Source: Tritrichomonas musculus
Taxonomy: Eukaryota > Parabasalia > Tritrichomonadida > Tritrichomonadidae
Direction: 5' to 3'
Length of the DNA stretch: 64,000 bases
NCBI GenBank assembly: GCA_039105265.1
Contig: JAPFFF010000062.1
Coordinates: 768,927 to 832,926 of the forward strand
In this document: positions 10,806-19,416 of the stretch, piece after piece
How the letters are laid out: each line of letters opens with the position of its first letter
How positions within the stretch are numbered: the stretch's first letter is position 1
Position numbers and translations under genes: made by a program
Notes under the pieces: generated by a model
Told to the model about the DNA's origin: nothing
The model's database searches: none
The model's input: only the letters and a program-made list of their open reading frames with translations

Positions 10806-10837
10806 CTTGCATACGCAAGGCCCAGCTCATAGAGCTG
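10806..10837. repeat. Double hairpin, A type variant
   Basis: Stem CTTGC/GCAAG with loop ATAC, linker GCC, stem CAGCT/AGCTG with loop CATAG. TGA precedes it and TAA follows, close to the TGA/TGA flanks of other copies. Confidence 0.7.
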
Positions 10838-10965
10838 TAAATTTTACAGATTTTACGGATTTACAGATTAAAACTTTACAAAAATATATTTTGAGAGACT
10901 ATTCAATTTAGTGGCATCTTGAATTTATCCTCAGAAAAAAACACAGATCTGTAGAAATATTTTCA

Positions 10966-10993
10966 CAAGCAAAGCTTGGGCCAGCTAAAGCTG
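10966..10993. repeat. Double hairpin, A type, 28 bp
   Basis: Stem CAAGC/GCTTG with loop AAA, linker GGC, stem CAGCT/AGCTG with loop AA. It is bounded by TCA at 10963-10965 and 10994-10996. It is identical to the copies scattered through 33480-34910. Confidence 0.8.
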
Positions 10994-11313
10994 TCAAATT
11001 TACAGATGATTATTTTGATTAGTTATTCAATTTTACAGATTTTACGGATTAAGATTAAAATATTATTTTGAATAGTAATTCAATTTTACAGATTTTACAG
11101 ATTATAAGATTTACAGATTTATAGATTTTACAGATTAATTTTAATTAATTATTTTGAATAGTTATTCAATTTTACAGATTTTAAAGAATAATTTATTGAA
11201 TAAAAATAAAGAATAATAAGAAAAATAAAGAATAAAAAATCACGAAGATTGTTTATTTATGAAATGTGTAAAATTAAAAAGCATGAGAATGAAAAAAAAA
11301 ATTAAAATATTAA

Positions 11314-11784
11314 TCATTGAATTTCAAAAGCATCCAATTGAACGCATAATGCTTTAATTGGGTCTTCATCGAGCATATATGTTGGTGGATCATCTATATG
11401 TCTGGTGAATGACATTTCCCAGTTTGTATTTTGACATCTTGATGCAGGTTTGAAATCAATTTCTTCAATTTCTATTTCTTGTTTGTGATTTAAGTAGAAT
11501 TCATGTGCCAGTCTAAACCAAATTGAGATATAATTGTTGTCTTGAAATTTTTCATTTTTATCCAGAAACATTATTAAATATTTTTGTTTTTCTTTAACAG
11601 TTTGAGCGTTTTCTGGAAAAGCACATATATTGTTGAACAAATCAATTTGGTCTTTGGACATTTCATAAATGATGTTTCTTCTATATTTGTTGTGGATAGC
11701 TTTTGGCTGCGTGAATTTTTGTAAATCCTCAGGTTTCATTTCCAATTCACAGATAACCTGGTTGAAGAAGCATGTGGATTGCAT
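11314..11784 (-). CDS. 156-aa element protein, unknown
   Basis: A soluble, acidic, largely helical protein with no recognised motif. The start at 11784 is the first Met in the frame and lies downstream of an AT-rich leader. The gene diverges from the 332-aa gene at 12232 across an intergenic region holding two copies of a palindromic site. I cannot assign a role. Confidence 0.6.
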   Translation of the reverse strand: MQSTCFFNQVICELEMKPEDLQKFTQPKAIHNKYRRNIIYEMSKDQIDLFNNICAFPENAQTVKEKQKYLIMFLDKNEKFQDNNYISIWFRLAHEFYLNHKQEIEIEEIDFKPASRCQNTNWEMSFTRHIDDPPTYMLDEDPIKALCVQLDAFEIQ

Positions 11785-12231
11785 TTTAAAAGTGATGTTA
11801 ATTTACTAACTTTGATGCCTCCATTTTATTTTGAAAGAACATATTGAAAATTTTGAATTATCTCTTATATTTTGAAATTCTCAGAAAATAAATGCTCAGA
11901 CTACTTAAAGTATAATTTTTTATATTTTTTCTATATAATTTTTCATATGTGGGTGAACAGGTGAAATTTCACCAGAAAATACACCTTTATTTTTTCTATA
12001 TATTTTTCTATATAATTTTTTCTATAATATTTTTCCAAAATAATTTTTTCGATAATATTTTTTAAATTTCCCTTCTATAATTAATAACAGAATATAATTA
12101 TATAAAATGAATGCTTTAATATTAAAATATTTTTGAATTATACTCATTTTTTTATATGTGGGTGCATAGGTGAAATTTCACCAGAAAATACACCTTTATA
12201 TTTTTTTTTTAAATTTTTATTTTTTACAGAA
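11785..12231. promoter_or_regulatory. Divergent intergenic region with two nested palindromes
   Basis: Two near-identical ~40-bp modules at ~11948-11985 and ~12156-12197 share a core AGGTGAAATTTCACC, with outer GGTG and CACC repeats able to pair around it. They lie between divergent genes, and related palindromes occur at 13235-13271 and in the palindromic element (~41281-41314, ~41806-41836 and mirrors). They could be operators or cruciform-forming structures. The rest is AT-rich. Confidence 0.5.
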
Positions 12232-13230
12232 ATGACATTAATACAAACAAAGCAAGCAAACATAAATGCAATTTCAATAGATAATGCTTTAGTCCAAAAT
12301 AATTTCTCAAAAGAAGTATCTGCATTCTATAATATGAGCTATGAAAGAACAAAGGCAGCAATTAAGAATGATCTATTATATAATAATTATGATCCTATTA
12401 AATATAAGCTTAACATTGAAACAAATACAAATCTCATTCGTGATATCTTTACTATTTTTCAATGCATGCCTAAATTAAATGATATTACACAAACAAAGCC
12501 AGATGTACCAATTTTTGAACAAATCGAAGAGTTGAAAACAGATTCAGCAGAAATTAAGAAATTCATTCGCAAAGTTAATTATGATATGATTGGTTATCAT
12601 TGCAATCACAATTCTATAAATGAAAAGTGTGATAAGGTATACAGTAATGTAGTTAATATTTATAAATCAGATGAATACCAAGATTATCAATCATTCATAA
12701 ATCATGCTTTAATGATAGCTATAAGTATTATCAACAAAGATAAAGATGGCAAACCATATGATGTTTATCCAAGAGATCCAATGCTATGTAAAGAACCAGA
12801 AGATTTTTCATTTGGATTCATAGATAAATGTAGAATTAAAGAAGTATCAAATAATATATTGATAATAAATGGTATGATAGCAAATAATAATGCACAGACT
12901 AATAAATCTTGTTCTAGATGTGATGCTGCAAGAAGGAAATACAATTACAGTCTATTCCAAATAGATAGGATGAGAGAAGAGTTAAAAGAACAGCAAGAAA
13001 TAGATCAACAATACGAAGAAACACCTGATGAAAACAAGTATGATATGAAATGGTTTCTACAAAAAAATTATCCATCTATTGATAGATTCTTGTTAAAAGA
13101 TGTACAAACAAAATATAAAGCTACATTTAAGATTAATCTCACATATGATGAATTGAAGAAGAAAATAGAAGAAACAGGTATGTTTACCATCAGTAATGTA
13201 CATAGAACCATGTATGTTAATCGCAAGTGA
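12232..13230 (+). CDS. 332-aa element protein upstream of PolB, unknown
   Basis: The open frame reaches back to 12133, but those codons read through the palindrome and a poly-T stretch. The ATG at 12232, after a T-rich leader ending TTTTTACAGA, is the better start. The protein is helical, with a CSRCDAARRKYN segment near residue 230 holding a single CxxC, and a charged segment after it. Its place directly before the protein-primed polymerase makes a replication role, such as terminal protein, a testable idea. No motif establishes it. Confidence 0.65.
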   Translation: MTLIQTKQANINAISIDNALVQNNFSKEVSAFYNMSYERTKAAIKNDLLYNNYDPIKYKLNIETNTNLIRDIFTIFQCMPKLNDITQTKPDVPIFEQIEELKTDSAEIKKFIRKVNYDMIGYHCNHNSINEKCDKVYSNVVNIYKSDEYQDYQSFINHALMIAISIINKDKDGKPYDVYPRDPMLCKEPEDFSFGFIDKCRIKEVSNNILIINGMIANNNAQTNKSCSRCDAARRKYNYSLFQIDRMREELKEQQEIDQQYEETPDENKYDMKWFLQKNYPSIDRFLLKDVQTKYKATFKINLTYDELKKKIEETGMFTISNVHRTMYVNRK

Positions 13231-13526
13231 ATATCAGGTGAGCCATCAGGTGAAAATTCACCACATCACCTCTAGCTGATTTTATTATATTTTTTTGGCT
13301 TTTGGACACTGATAATAAATATATGATCTAATAATATAAATCACAAGCTTTAGCTTGAGTCAAATCATAGATTTGCCAATTTTATAGACTGGTTGATTAG
13401 TATATGCAAATTCTCTCTCACGAATTAAATAAATGTATTCAACAGACATTTCATACCAAACAAATTTATATTTACTGTTTAGCTATATTTTTAGTCGCGT
13501 GATTATTTTTTTAGCATTTTAATGTT
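13231..13526. promoter_or_regulatory. Leader region of the polymerase gene with palindromes
   Basis: A nested AGGTGA/TCACCT palindrome at about 13235-13271 directly follows the stop of the previous gene. A hairpin near 13343 (CAAGC/GCTTG with loop TTTA) is followed by AAATCATAGATTT. The final ~80 bp are T-rich up to the polymerase ATG. Confidence 0.45.
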
Positions 13527-16500
13527 ATGAAAATGACTTACCTTTTTGACATCTCTGTTGATCTATACTCCACTGCGAAAACAGAAGCAAGAAAAGAATA
13601 CAAAGAAAGAATCAAAAATATTAAAGACAAACCGAAATTTAAAAAACAGATGAAAGAATTTATGATGAAAGCTAACAAAGAAATTTCATTTGAAATAGAC
13701 ATTGGAGATAATGAAGATAAAAGATTAGCGTTCACAGAAATGTTAAGACAATTACACAAAAAGAATAAAAAGAATGTTGTTGTAAAAAGTGAAGCATTAG
13801 ATGGTGAAGAATATAAATGGTTTACATTATCATCGGAACGAAATATTGACACAACAATAGGGCATATTTCTGGTACCATAGATTTAAATGATGATTGTTC
13901 TGATAATAATCCCTGGGTTGGCAATGTATTTATTCCAGCAAAATATCAACTACTATTCATTAAAAACAAAAGGAAAGGGAAACAAACTATATTCACCGTT
14001 GATAAACAAGATAACAAAGGAAAATTATATGAAGAAGAAATAGAAATAGATGAGGATTACAGAGAAAGTCCAGATGGTGGATTCTTTCCATATGTTAACT
14101 TATCTGATATAGACTTAACAAAATATCAAATATACAAATCTATTGAAAACAAGAACTATAAAGATAACTGTTTAGTATATGCATGTATCCAATCAGAAAT
14201 TTTCACTGAGGATGAAATCAACCAGTTAAGATTCATGATTAAAACAAGAATGGTACCAAATAATTTAATTTATGAAATAGCAAAATATTTTAAGTGTCAT
14301 TTCATTGTACGAAGGATTGATGAAAGATTTGATACGAGACACCAACAACAAACAAAAATAGATACAAGAAAGAAATCTTGGGCTAAAGATTTTAACAGAA
14401 CAGTTGACTTGTTGCTATTTAAGAACCATTACATGATTAACAAACCTATAGGAAATACCAAACTAATTACCATTCTAAGAAAGCTATTTAAAGAAGGGAA
14501 ATTTAGAGAGATTAAGAATTGTGAAATGAATATTTTAGCAACAAATGAATACAACAGCCATTTAGCAGATTACATGGATTTATCATATGACCCATCACTA
14601 TGTTGCAAAAAAATAGATTCATCTGAACTGAAAAAAGAAAGAGAATGGACTAAAATATACTATTCTGATTTTGAAACTGATACAACATTATCACCACATA
14701 AACCATATCTTAACATCACTGTATTTAGAACCAAAGAGTTAATACATAAACTAATCTTTGAGGGAGATAATATTGCAGATAGATTATTAAAAGCATTAGA
14801 TAACAATTCATTAATATACTTCCATAATTTAAAATATGATGCATGCTTCTTTATCAACACTCCTGGGTGGGATGTACAAATAACTGAAAGAAGTGGCACC
14901 ATTTTACAAATAGTCATGACAAAATATAAAGAAATAGATGGCACAGATAAGAAAACAAAAAAGACTAGAAAAATGACAATAATAGAGAAACGATTAACAT
15001 TCCGCAATAGTTATTCCATTATTCCTGCGGCATTAGCATCCTTTGCAAAAATGTTTCAATTACCTGTTCACAAAGAAGTAATGGCATATAAACTCTATAC
15101 AGAAAAAAATATAAAGAGGAAAATGGTATCAGCATTTGAATTCCAATTACACTATTATTTCGAAAATAAAGACAAGAAATCACTACCACAAATAAAACAA
15201 GATTGGAAACAACTAATAGATAATGCAATAAAATGTGATGCATATGATAATTTCCAAATAGACATCCCGCAGGGAGTAGCAGTGCCTTGCATTGATATCA
15301 TGAAGTATGCCATTTATTACTGTAAACTTGATTGTATAGTATTGATGAAAGGCATAGAGAAATTCAATAGAGATTTGATAGAAGTATTTAAACAAACAAA
15401 GACAGATATGCTAGATGTACATAATTTTATTTCCATATCTTCAATTGGATATTATTATGCATACAGATTCGGATGCTTTGATAATTGCTACCAGTTAAGT
15501 GGTAAACCACAGAATTTTATTCAACGTTGTGTCAGTGGGGGAAGGACAATGACTGCTAACAATGAAAAGCAATATGTTGTAGAAAGAATACAAGATTTTG
15601 ATGCTGTATCACTATATCCATCTGCTATGAGTATTATGTCAGGTGTACCAAAAGGAAAACCAAAAATTATCCAGTCAGGAATATCCACTGAAGAGTTATT
15701 AAAGTATGACCAATTCTTTATTGAAATAAATATTAAGAAAATCAAATGTAAATCATCCATGCCTTATAAATTTGGACAGGTATTTAGTAGGAATGAACAG
15801 GGCTCTAAAATATTCACCAACAATCCAATAGACCATTATTATATTGACAAGAGAACTTTCATGGATTTGATGGAATTTTATGATTTCGATTATGAGTTCA
15901 TCAGGGGATATTATTTTGATGAGGGATTCAATAACAAGATTAATGTGTTTATTGAAAAATTATTTAATCTCAGGAGAAAGTATCAAGATGCTAATAACCC
16001 ATTACAACAAACTATTAAACTCCTCTTGAATTCCATATATGGTAAATCAATATTAAAAGCAACTACGACAGAAACAAAATGTATTCCAAAAGATAAAGCC
16101 ATAAAATATATTTGGAAGAATTATAATTACATAACAGAAATAATAGAGAACAAATCAATTGAAAATGTGTATGTTAAAAAAGTGAAGCCCATTAATAATC
16201 ACTTTAACTTACCTCATTTTGGCGCTAGTGTTTTGTCATGGAGTAAACATTTAATGAACAGGGTAATTAGCTCAGCAGAGCAGAATGGAATAGATATTTA
16301 TTACACTGATACTGATTCCATTCATGTTAAAGAAATAGATGTACCAAGGATAGCAAATGTATTTAAGAAAAAATATGGAAGAGAATTAATTGGTAAAAAA
16401 ATGACTCAATTCCATTGCGATTTCGATTCATTTGATGGTGCCATTGGTAGCGTTCATTCAAGAAAATTAATAGCACTTGGAAAGAAAAGTTATCTAGATA

Positions 16501-16736
16501 TTTTAGTTGATGAACAAGGTAATGAAGGCCTACATATTAGACTTAAAGGTGTGCCTAAACAATGTATCCTCAACAAAGCAAAACGAATGGGAATTACAGT
16601 AGAAGAGCTTTATAATAAAATGTACAATGGAGAAGAAATAATTTTTAATCTTCTTGATGGTAGTAATTGTTTTAGGAAATCATCATCGTATCAACAAATT
16701 AATTTACCTGTTTTCGAACGAAGAATCAAATTTTAA
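13527..16736 (+). CDS. polB: Protein-primed family B DNA polymerase
   Basis: 1069 aa. Exonuclease motifs are present: ExoI SDFETD (D381, E383), ExoII HNLKYD and ExoIII YYCKLD. The polymerase motifs follow: A DFDAVSLYPSA (D692), B LLLNSIYGKS (N835, Y838, G839, K840) and C YYTDTDSIH (D928, D930), then a KKSY segment. This order is that of the replicative polymerase of Mavericks, linear plasmids and adenoviruses, which starts synthesis from a terminal protein. The ~350-residue N-terminal extension contains KDNCLVYAC (C215) and FKNHYM (H301), which resembles a thiol-protease Cys/His pair. All catalytic residues seen are intact. Confidence 0.97.
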   Translation: MKMTYLFDISVDLYSTAKTEARKEYKERIKNIKDKPKFKKQMKEFMMKANKEISFEIDIGDNEDKRLAFTEMLRQLHKKNKKNVVVKSEALDGEEYKWFTLSSERNIDTTIGHISGTIDLNDDCSDNNPWVGNVFIPAKYQLLFIKNKRKGKQTIFTVDKQDNKGKLYEEEIEIDEDYRESPDGGFFPYVNLSDIDLTKYQIYKSIENKNYKDNCLVYACIQSEIFTEDEINQLRFMIKTRMVPNNLIYEIAKYFKCHFIVRRIDERFDTRHQQQTKIDTRKKSWAKDFNRTVDLLLFKNHYMINKPIGNTKLITILRKLFKEGKFREIKNCEMNILATNEYNSHLADYMDLSYDPSLCCKKIDSSELKKEREWTKIYYSDFETDTTLSPHKPYLNITVFRTKELIHKLIFEGDNIADRLLKALDNNSLIYFHNLKYDACFFINTPGWDVQITERSGTILQIVMTKYKEIDGTDKKTKKTRKMTIIEKRLTFRNSYSIIPAALASFAKMFQLPVHKEVMAYKLYTEKNIKRKMVSAFEFQLHYYFENKDKKSLPQIKQDWKQLIDNAIKCDAYDNFQIDIPQGVAVPCIDIMKYAIYYCKLDCIVLMKGIEKFNRDLIEVFKQTKTDMLDVHNFISISSIGYYYAYRFGCFDNCYQLSGKPQNFIQRCVSGGRTMTANNEKQYVVERIQDFDAVSLYPSAMSIMSGVPKGKPKIIQSGISTEELLKYDQFFIEINIKKIKCKSSMPYKFGQVFSRNEQGSKIFTNNPIDHYYIDKRTFMDLMEFYDFDYEFIRGYYFDEGFNNKINVFIEKLFNLRRKYQDANNPLQQTIKLLLNSIYGKSILKATTTETKCIPKDKAIKYIWKNYNYITEIIENKSIENVYVKKVKPINNHFNLPHFGASVLSWSKHLMNRVISSAEQNGIDIYYTDTDSIHVKEIDVPRIANVFKKKYGRELIGKKMTQFHCDFDSFDGAIGSVHSRKLIALGKKSYLDILVDEQGNEGLHIRLKGVPKQCILNKAKRMGITVEELYNKMYNGEEIIFNLLDGSNCFRKSSSYQQINLPVFERRIKF

Positions 16737-16817
16737 TTTTTCTAGATTTTTTATTTTTCTGATTTTTAATTATTTTAGCGTTTCATAATTTTTTTCATTT
16801 TTTTATTTTTACAACAA

Positions 16818-17540
16818 ATGAGTCAACAAATGACATTACAAGAAGCACTTCAAGAAATTGAAAAATTAAGAGCAGAAAATGAAAAGTTGAAAGCAGAGAT
16901 TAAACAATTAAATGAAGCATTAGATGAGAAAGTTGAATATGATGACACGATATACCCTGAAGCAGAGACAGAAGATGAAGCAGAATGGTTTGATTTAAAA
17001 GATGATTCTGACTATGAAATTAAAAATATTTACCCCTATGAAATTAGACGTAAAAGTAATGAAAAAATAATTGGTGAAGGAATTGAAAAAAAGAGTGGAT
17101 ATATTAGAATACATTTGGGGAAAAAATGCTATAGCAAGCACATTCTCGTAGCCAAACATTTCATACCAAATCCTGAACACTTACCTATTGTTGACCATAT
17201 AAACCATCATAGAGATGATTACCATACAACAAATTTAAGATGGGTATCTGCTAAAGATAACAGCAGGAATAAATCATCATGTAATGGCGTTGTGTATGAA
17301 TATGTAGATACCATTCCTGATGATTCAATGAAGGTGGATACTTATGGAAAACATACTTTTGATGACTATTATTTCTATGACAACATATTCTATTTCTACA
17401 ATGGAATCAATTACAGAAAGTTGCATATTAATGAAAATAAATGTGGAAACAAATATGTAAGCTTAATTAGCGAAGAAGGTAATAGGGTATCAGTAATGTA
17501 TAGCAAATTTAAGAGGGAGCATGATATACCAATCGAGTGA
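16818..17540 (+). CDS. HNH endonuclease with N-terminal coiled coil
   Basis: 240 aa. Residues ~5-40 form a leucine-rich coiled coil (EALQEIEKLRAENEKLKAEI). An acidic linker is followed by an HNH_3-type core near residues 105-155: KHILVAKHFIPN, then VDHINHHRDDYHTTNLRWVS and DNSRNKS. Such enzymes cut DNA with one metal ion bound through His and Asn and are common as homing endonucleases in phages and giant viruses. It follows polB by 81 bp on the same strand after a T-rich leader. It could drive element spread or act in replication or repair. Confidence 0.85.
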   Translation: MSQQMTLQEALQEIEKLRAENEKLKAEIKQLNEALDEKVEYDDTIYPEAETEDEAEWFDLKDDSDYEIKNIYPYEIRRKSNEKIIGEGIEKKSGYIRIHLGKKCYSKHILVAKHFIPNPEHLPIVDHINHHRDDYHTTNLRWVSAKDNSRNKSSCNGVVYEYVDTIPDDSMKVDTYGKHTFDDYYFYDNIFYFYNGINYRKLHINENKCGNKYVSLISEEGNRVSVMYSKFKREHDIPIE

Positions 17541-17573
17541 AACAAAAAAATATTACATCATTTAGATATTTTT

Positions 17574-17881
17574 TTATGCCTTTACTGTTTGTGCTAGCTT
17601 TTTTAATTCTTCTAGCTCTTGTTTCTTTCGTAGCCTATATTCTTTTTGTTGCTTACGTCTTGCTTCTAACCTTTCTTCTGCACTATTATATTTACTCTTT
17701 CTACCACGCTTTTGTTTTCAGGTGATGTTGCTTCAATTAGTTTTAATGCTGTCTTTTCTGCTTCACAAGCAAAGCTGTCATCAATAATATTTTTAAGATT
17801 CTCTTCAGATTTAGATTTGGATAATTTTTTTACAATATCTGTTTCTTTAAACTGTGTAAGATCTAATTTATTATTAGTCAT
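17574..17881 (-). pseudogene. Small basic protein gene split by a -1 frameshift
   Basis: The N-terminal frame starts MTNNKLDLTQF (ATG at 17881-17879). It soon runs out in its own frame (stop near 17666), while from ~17711 a second frame encodes a lysine/arginine-rich tail beginning KRGRKSKYNSAEER and ending at 17574. Joining them needs a single -1 shift near 17708-17715, within an A-rich run. A similar basic KRGRKxKY module is seen in viral small proteins. An 18-bp TCA-to-TCA sequence at ~17764-17781 looks like an internally deleted double hairpin. It could be decay, a sequencing error or real frameshifting. Confidence 0.6.
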
Positions 17882-17910
17882 TTGTAATGAAGAAAAAATA
17901 AAAAATAAAA

Positions 17911-18438
17911 TCACATGTTAATACAATATTTCAAACAAAGATGATATTTATTAATTAATTCATTATATTCTCTATTGTATACTTGTTTGAAGTCAGTACA
18001 TATTTCTCCGTTGTCATTTACTATTTTTATTGTCTCTATCTTTCTGATAGGGTTTGCTTTTCCAGCACAACATCCTATGTCTTCATCAAGGCCTACCTCA
18101 ACTGATTCTGCTTTAATGATAGCTTTAATAATATTAGACAAAGTTGTAGCTGGAACAATGATACAATTTTTGGATACAAGATTAGATAATAATGCTTTAT
18201 CTTGATTTAACAATATATTAGCATATGTTTCAAGAATAACATATTTAACATCTTTTAATTCCTCTTCTGGATTCTCTTCTAATTCAACATTACGAGTGAT
18301 AACAATTTCTTCTTTTCCATCATCTCTTTTATTAATGATGATATTGTTATTTATATTGCTTGTTGATTGTGCTGCAGCTTGTGGCTCTATAGATAAATTT
18401 GCATTTATTCCTTGATTATTTGCTCGTTTCTTAATCAT
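17911..18438 (-). CDS. 175-aa element protein, unknown
   Basis: The N-terminus is basic and Asn/Gln-rich (MIKKRANNQGINANLSIEPQ). The middle is hydrophobic and helical, with CCAGKANPIRKIETIKIVND near residue 125 and a Cys/Tyr-rich end. It belongs to the minus-strand block of the putative virion genes, with 24 bp to the upstream gene. No family recognised. Confidence 0.65.
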   Translation of the reverse strand: MIKKRANNQGINANLSIEPQAAAQSTSNINNNIIINKRDDGKEEIVITRNVELEENPEEELKDVKYVILETYANILLNQDKALLSNLVSKNCIIVPATTLSNIIKAIIKAESVEVGLDEDIGCCAGKANPIRKIETIKIVNDNGEICTDFKQVYNREYNELINKYHLCLKYCINM

Positions 18439-18462
18439 TTCATTTCCAAAAAAATCTTTTAA

Positions 18463-18888
18463 TTAGTAATGAATGTTCTCTATTTTTACTTTTTTCGTTG
18501 GACCATAAATTACATTTCCTTTGTCCTTTTCATTCATTGCACCTTGAATTGGTTCTTTTAATGGCTTCTTTAAATATGGTGGAAGAATTGGTGCTTTAGG
18601 TGCTCTATCATTTCTTAAGTATTGCCAATTATCTGTCATCTGTACTGGTGGTTCAACTGATGGTTTTGTTATATGCTGATTACTCTTTGGCGGCCTAACT
18701 GATTCTTGTTGATATATTTTTATTTTTGGTCTATTGATATATGGATTATATGTTATAGAATATGTATTATCATTAGTGAACACACCATAATCTTCAAATT
18801 CTATGTCTTTCTCTATTCTAGTCCCTTCATTAAAACCCATTCCTTCTGCACCAATAATTGTACTATCAGGATTTCTATATTTATTCAT
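18463..18888 (-). CDS. 141-aa proline-rich element protein, unknown
   Basis: A low-complexity, likely disordered protein rich in Pro, Lys and Asn with PPV, ILPPYLKKPLKEP and a basic KKVKIE end. It sits between two other small genes of the minus-strand block with short gaps, which fits a minor virion or scaffold component. No motif supports a specific function. Confidence 0.65.
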   Translation of the reverse strand: MNKYRNPDSTIIGAEGMGFNEGTRIEKDIEFEDYGVFTNDNTYSITYNPYINRPKIKIYQQESVRPPKSNQHITKPSVEPPVQMTDNWQYLRNDRAPKAPILPPYLKKPLKEPIQGAMNEKDKGNVIYGPTKKVKIENIHY

Positions 18889-18917
18889 TTCTTTTCCAAA
18901 AAAAATTTTAATTCCCT

Positions 18918-19370
18918 TTATTCTAAGACTAATGGTTGGCTTTCTCCTACGAATAAACTTGGTGATGATAAATTATATTTCTCTCTTAACTGGCCAATTA
19001 GTTCTTTTGTTTTAGTTGAGACTAACTCTATGGAATAATTGTAGAAATCATTCTCTTTATATTGTTGTGTTTCATTATTACCGTTAATAAAGAATTCATT
19101 CATTTTGTAATTTAATCGACGCCTTGAATTGGTGCTTATAATTACATGTTCTATTTCATACTCTTTAATTTTGTCAGGATATATCCTCCATGTTGTTTTT
19201 TCAGTCTTGATGGAAATATAAATGACTTTCGCTAAGTAATTATTACGTGAAAGCTGAATTGGATATTTATCACAGAGTATAGCAAAATTACATTCTTTAA
19301 ATTCCTCTGGTTTATCAGCGAGAGAAATAATATTATTGATGTAATCATAGATCCTAAATTGCTCTTGCAT
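18918..19370 (-). CDS. 150-aa element protein, unknown
   Basis: A mixed alpha/beta soluble protein starting MQEQFRIYDYINNI. It has charged segments, no membrane segment and no recognised motif. It lies 46 bp downstream of the capsid gene on the same strand and so is likely expressed with it. A small capsid-associated protein is plausible by position only. Confidence 0.65.
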   Translation of the reverse strand: MQEQFRIYDYINNIISLADKPEEFKECNFAILCDKYPIQLSRNNYLAKVIYISIKTEKTTWRIYPDKIKEYEIEHVIISTNSRRRLNYKMNEFFINGNNETQQYKENDFYNYSIELVSTKTKELIGQLREKYNLSSPSLFVGESQPLVLE

Positions 19371-19416
19371 TTCTGTAAAGATAAAAAATTAAAAAAAATA
19401 ATGACTTGACATATAT

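Larger units (their letters stand above)
10323..11313. other. Non-coding module with hairpins and TTACAGATT repeats
   Basis: No open frame of note. From ~10440 to ~10770 the sequence is clearly similar to 40200-40510 of the palindromic element, and the similarity resumes around 10860-11010 with 40600-40770. It contains one B-type double hairpin, two A-type double hairpins and many TTACAGATT-like 9-bp repeats at ~10840-11180. Preservation between elements with different genes suggests a cis-acting role or a non-coding RNA. Confidence 0.7.

Noticed and set aside
12133-12231. Upstream 33-codon extension of the 332-aa gene
   Set aside because: It reads through a palindromic element and poly-T tract and would add a Phe-rich segment with no protein character.
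17537-17725. 62-aa hydrophobic ORF on the plus strand, seemingly a membrane protein
   Set aside because: It is the antisense shadow of the lysine/arginine-rich tail of the minus-strand gene at 17574-17881.
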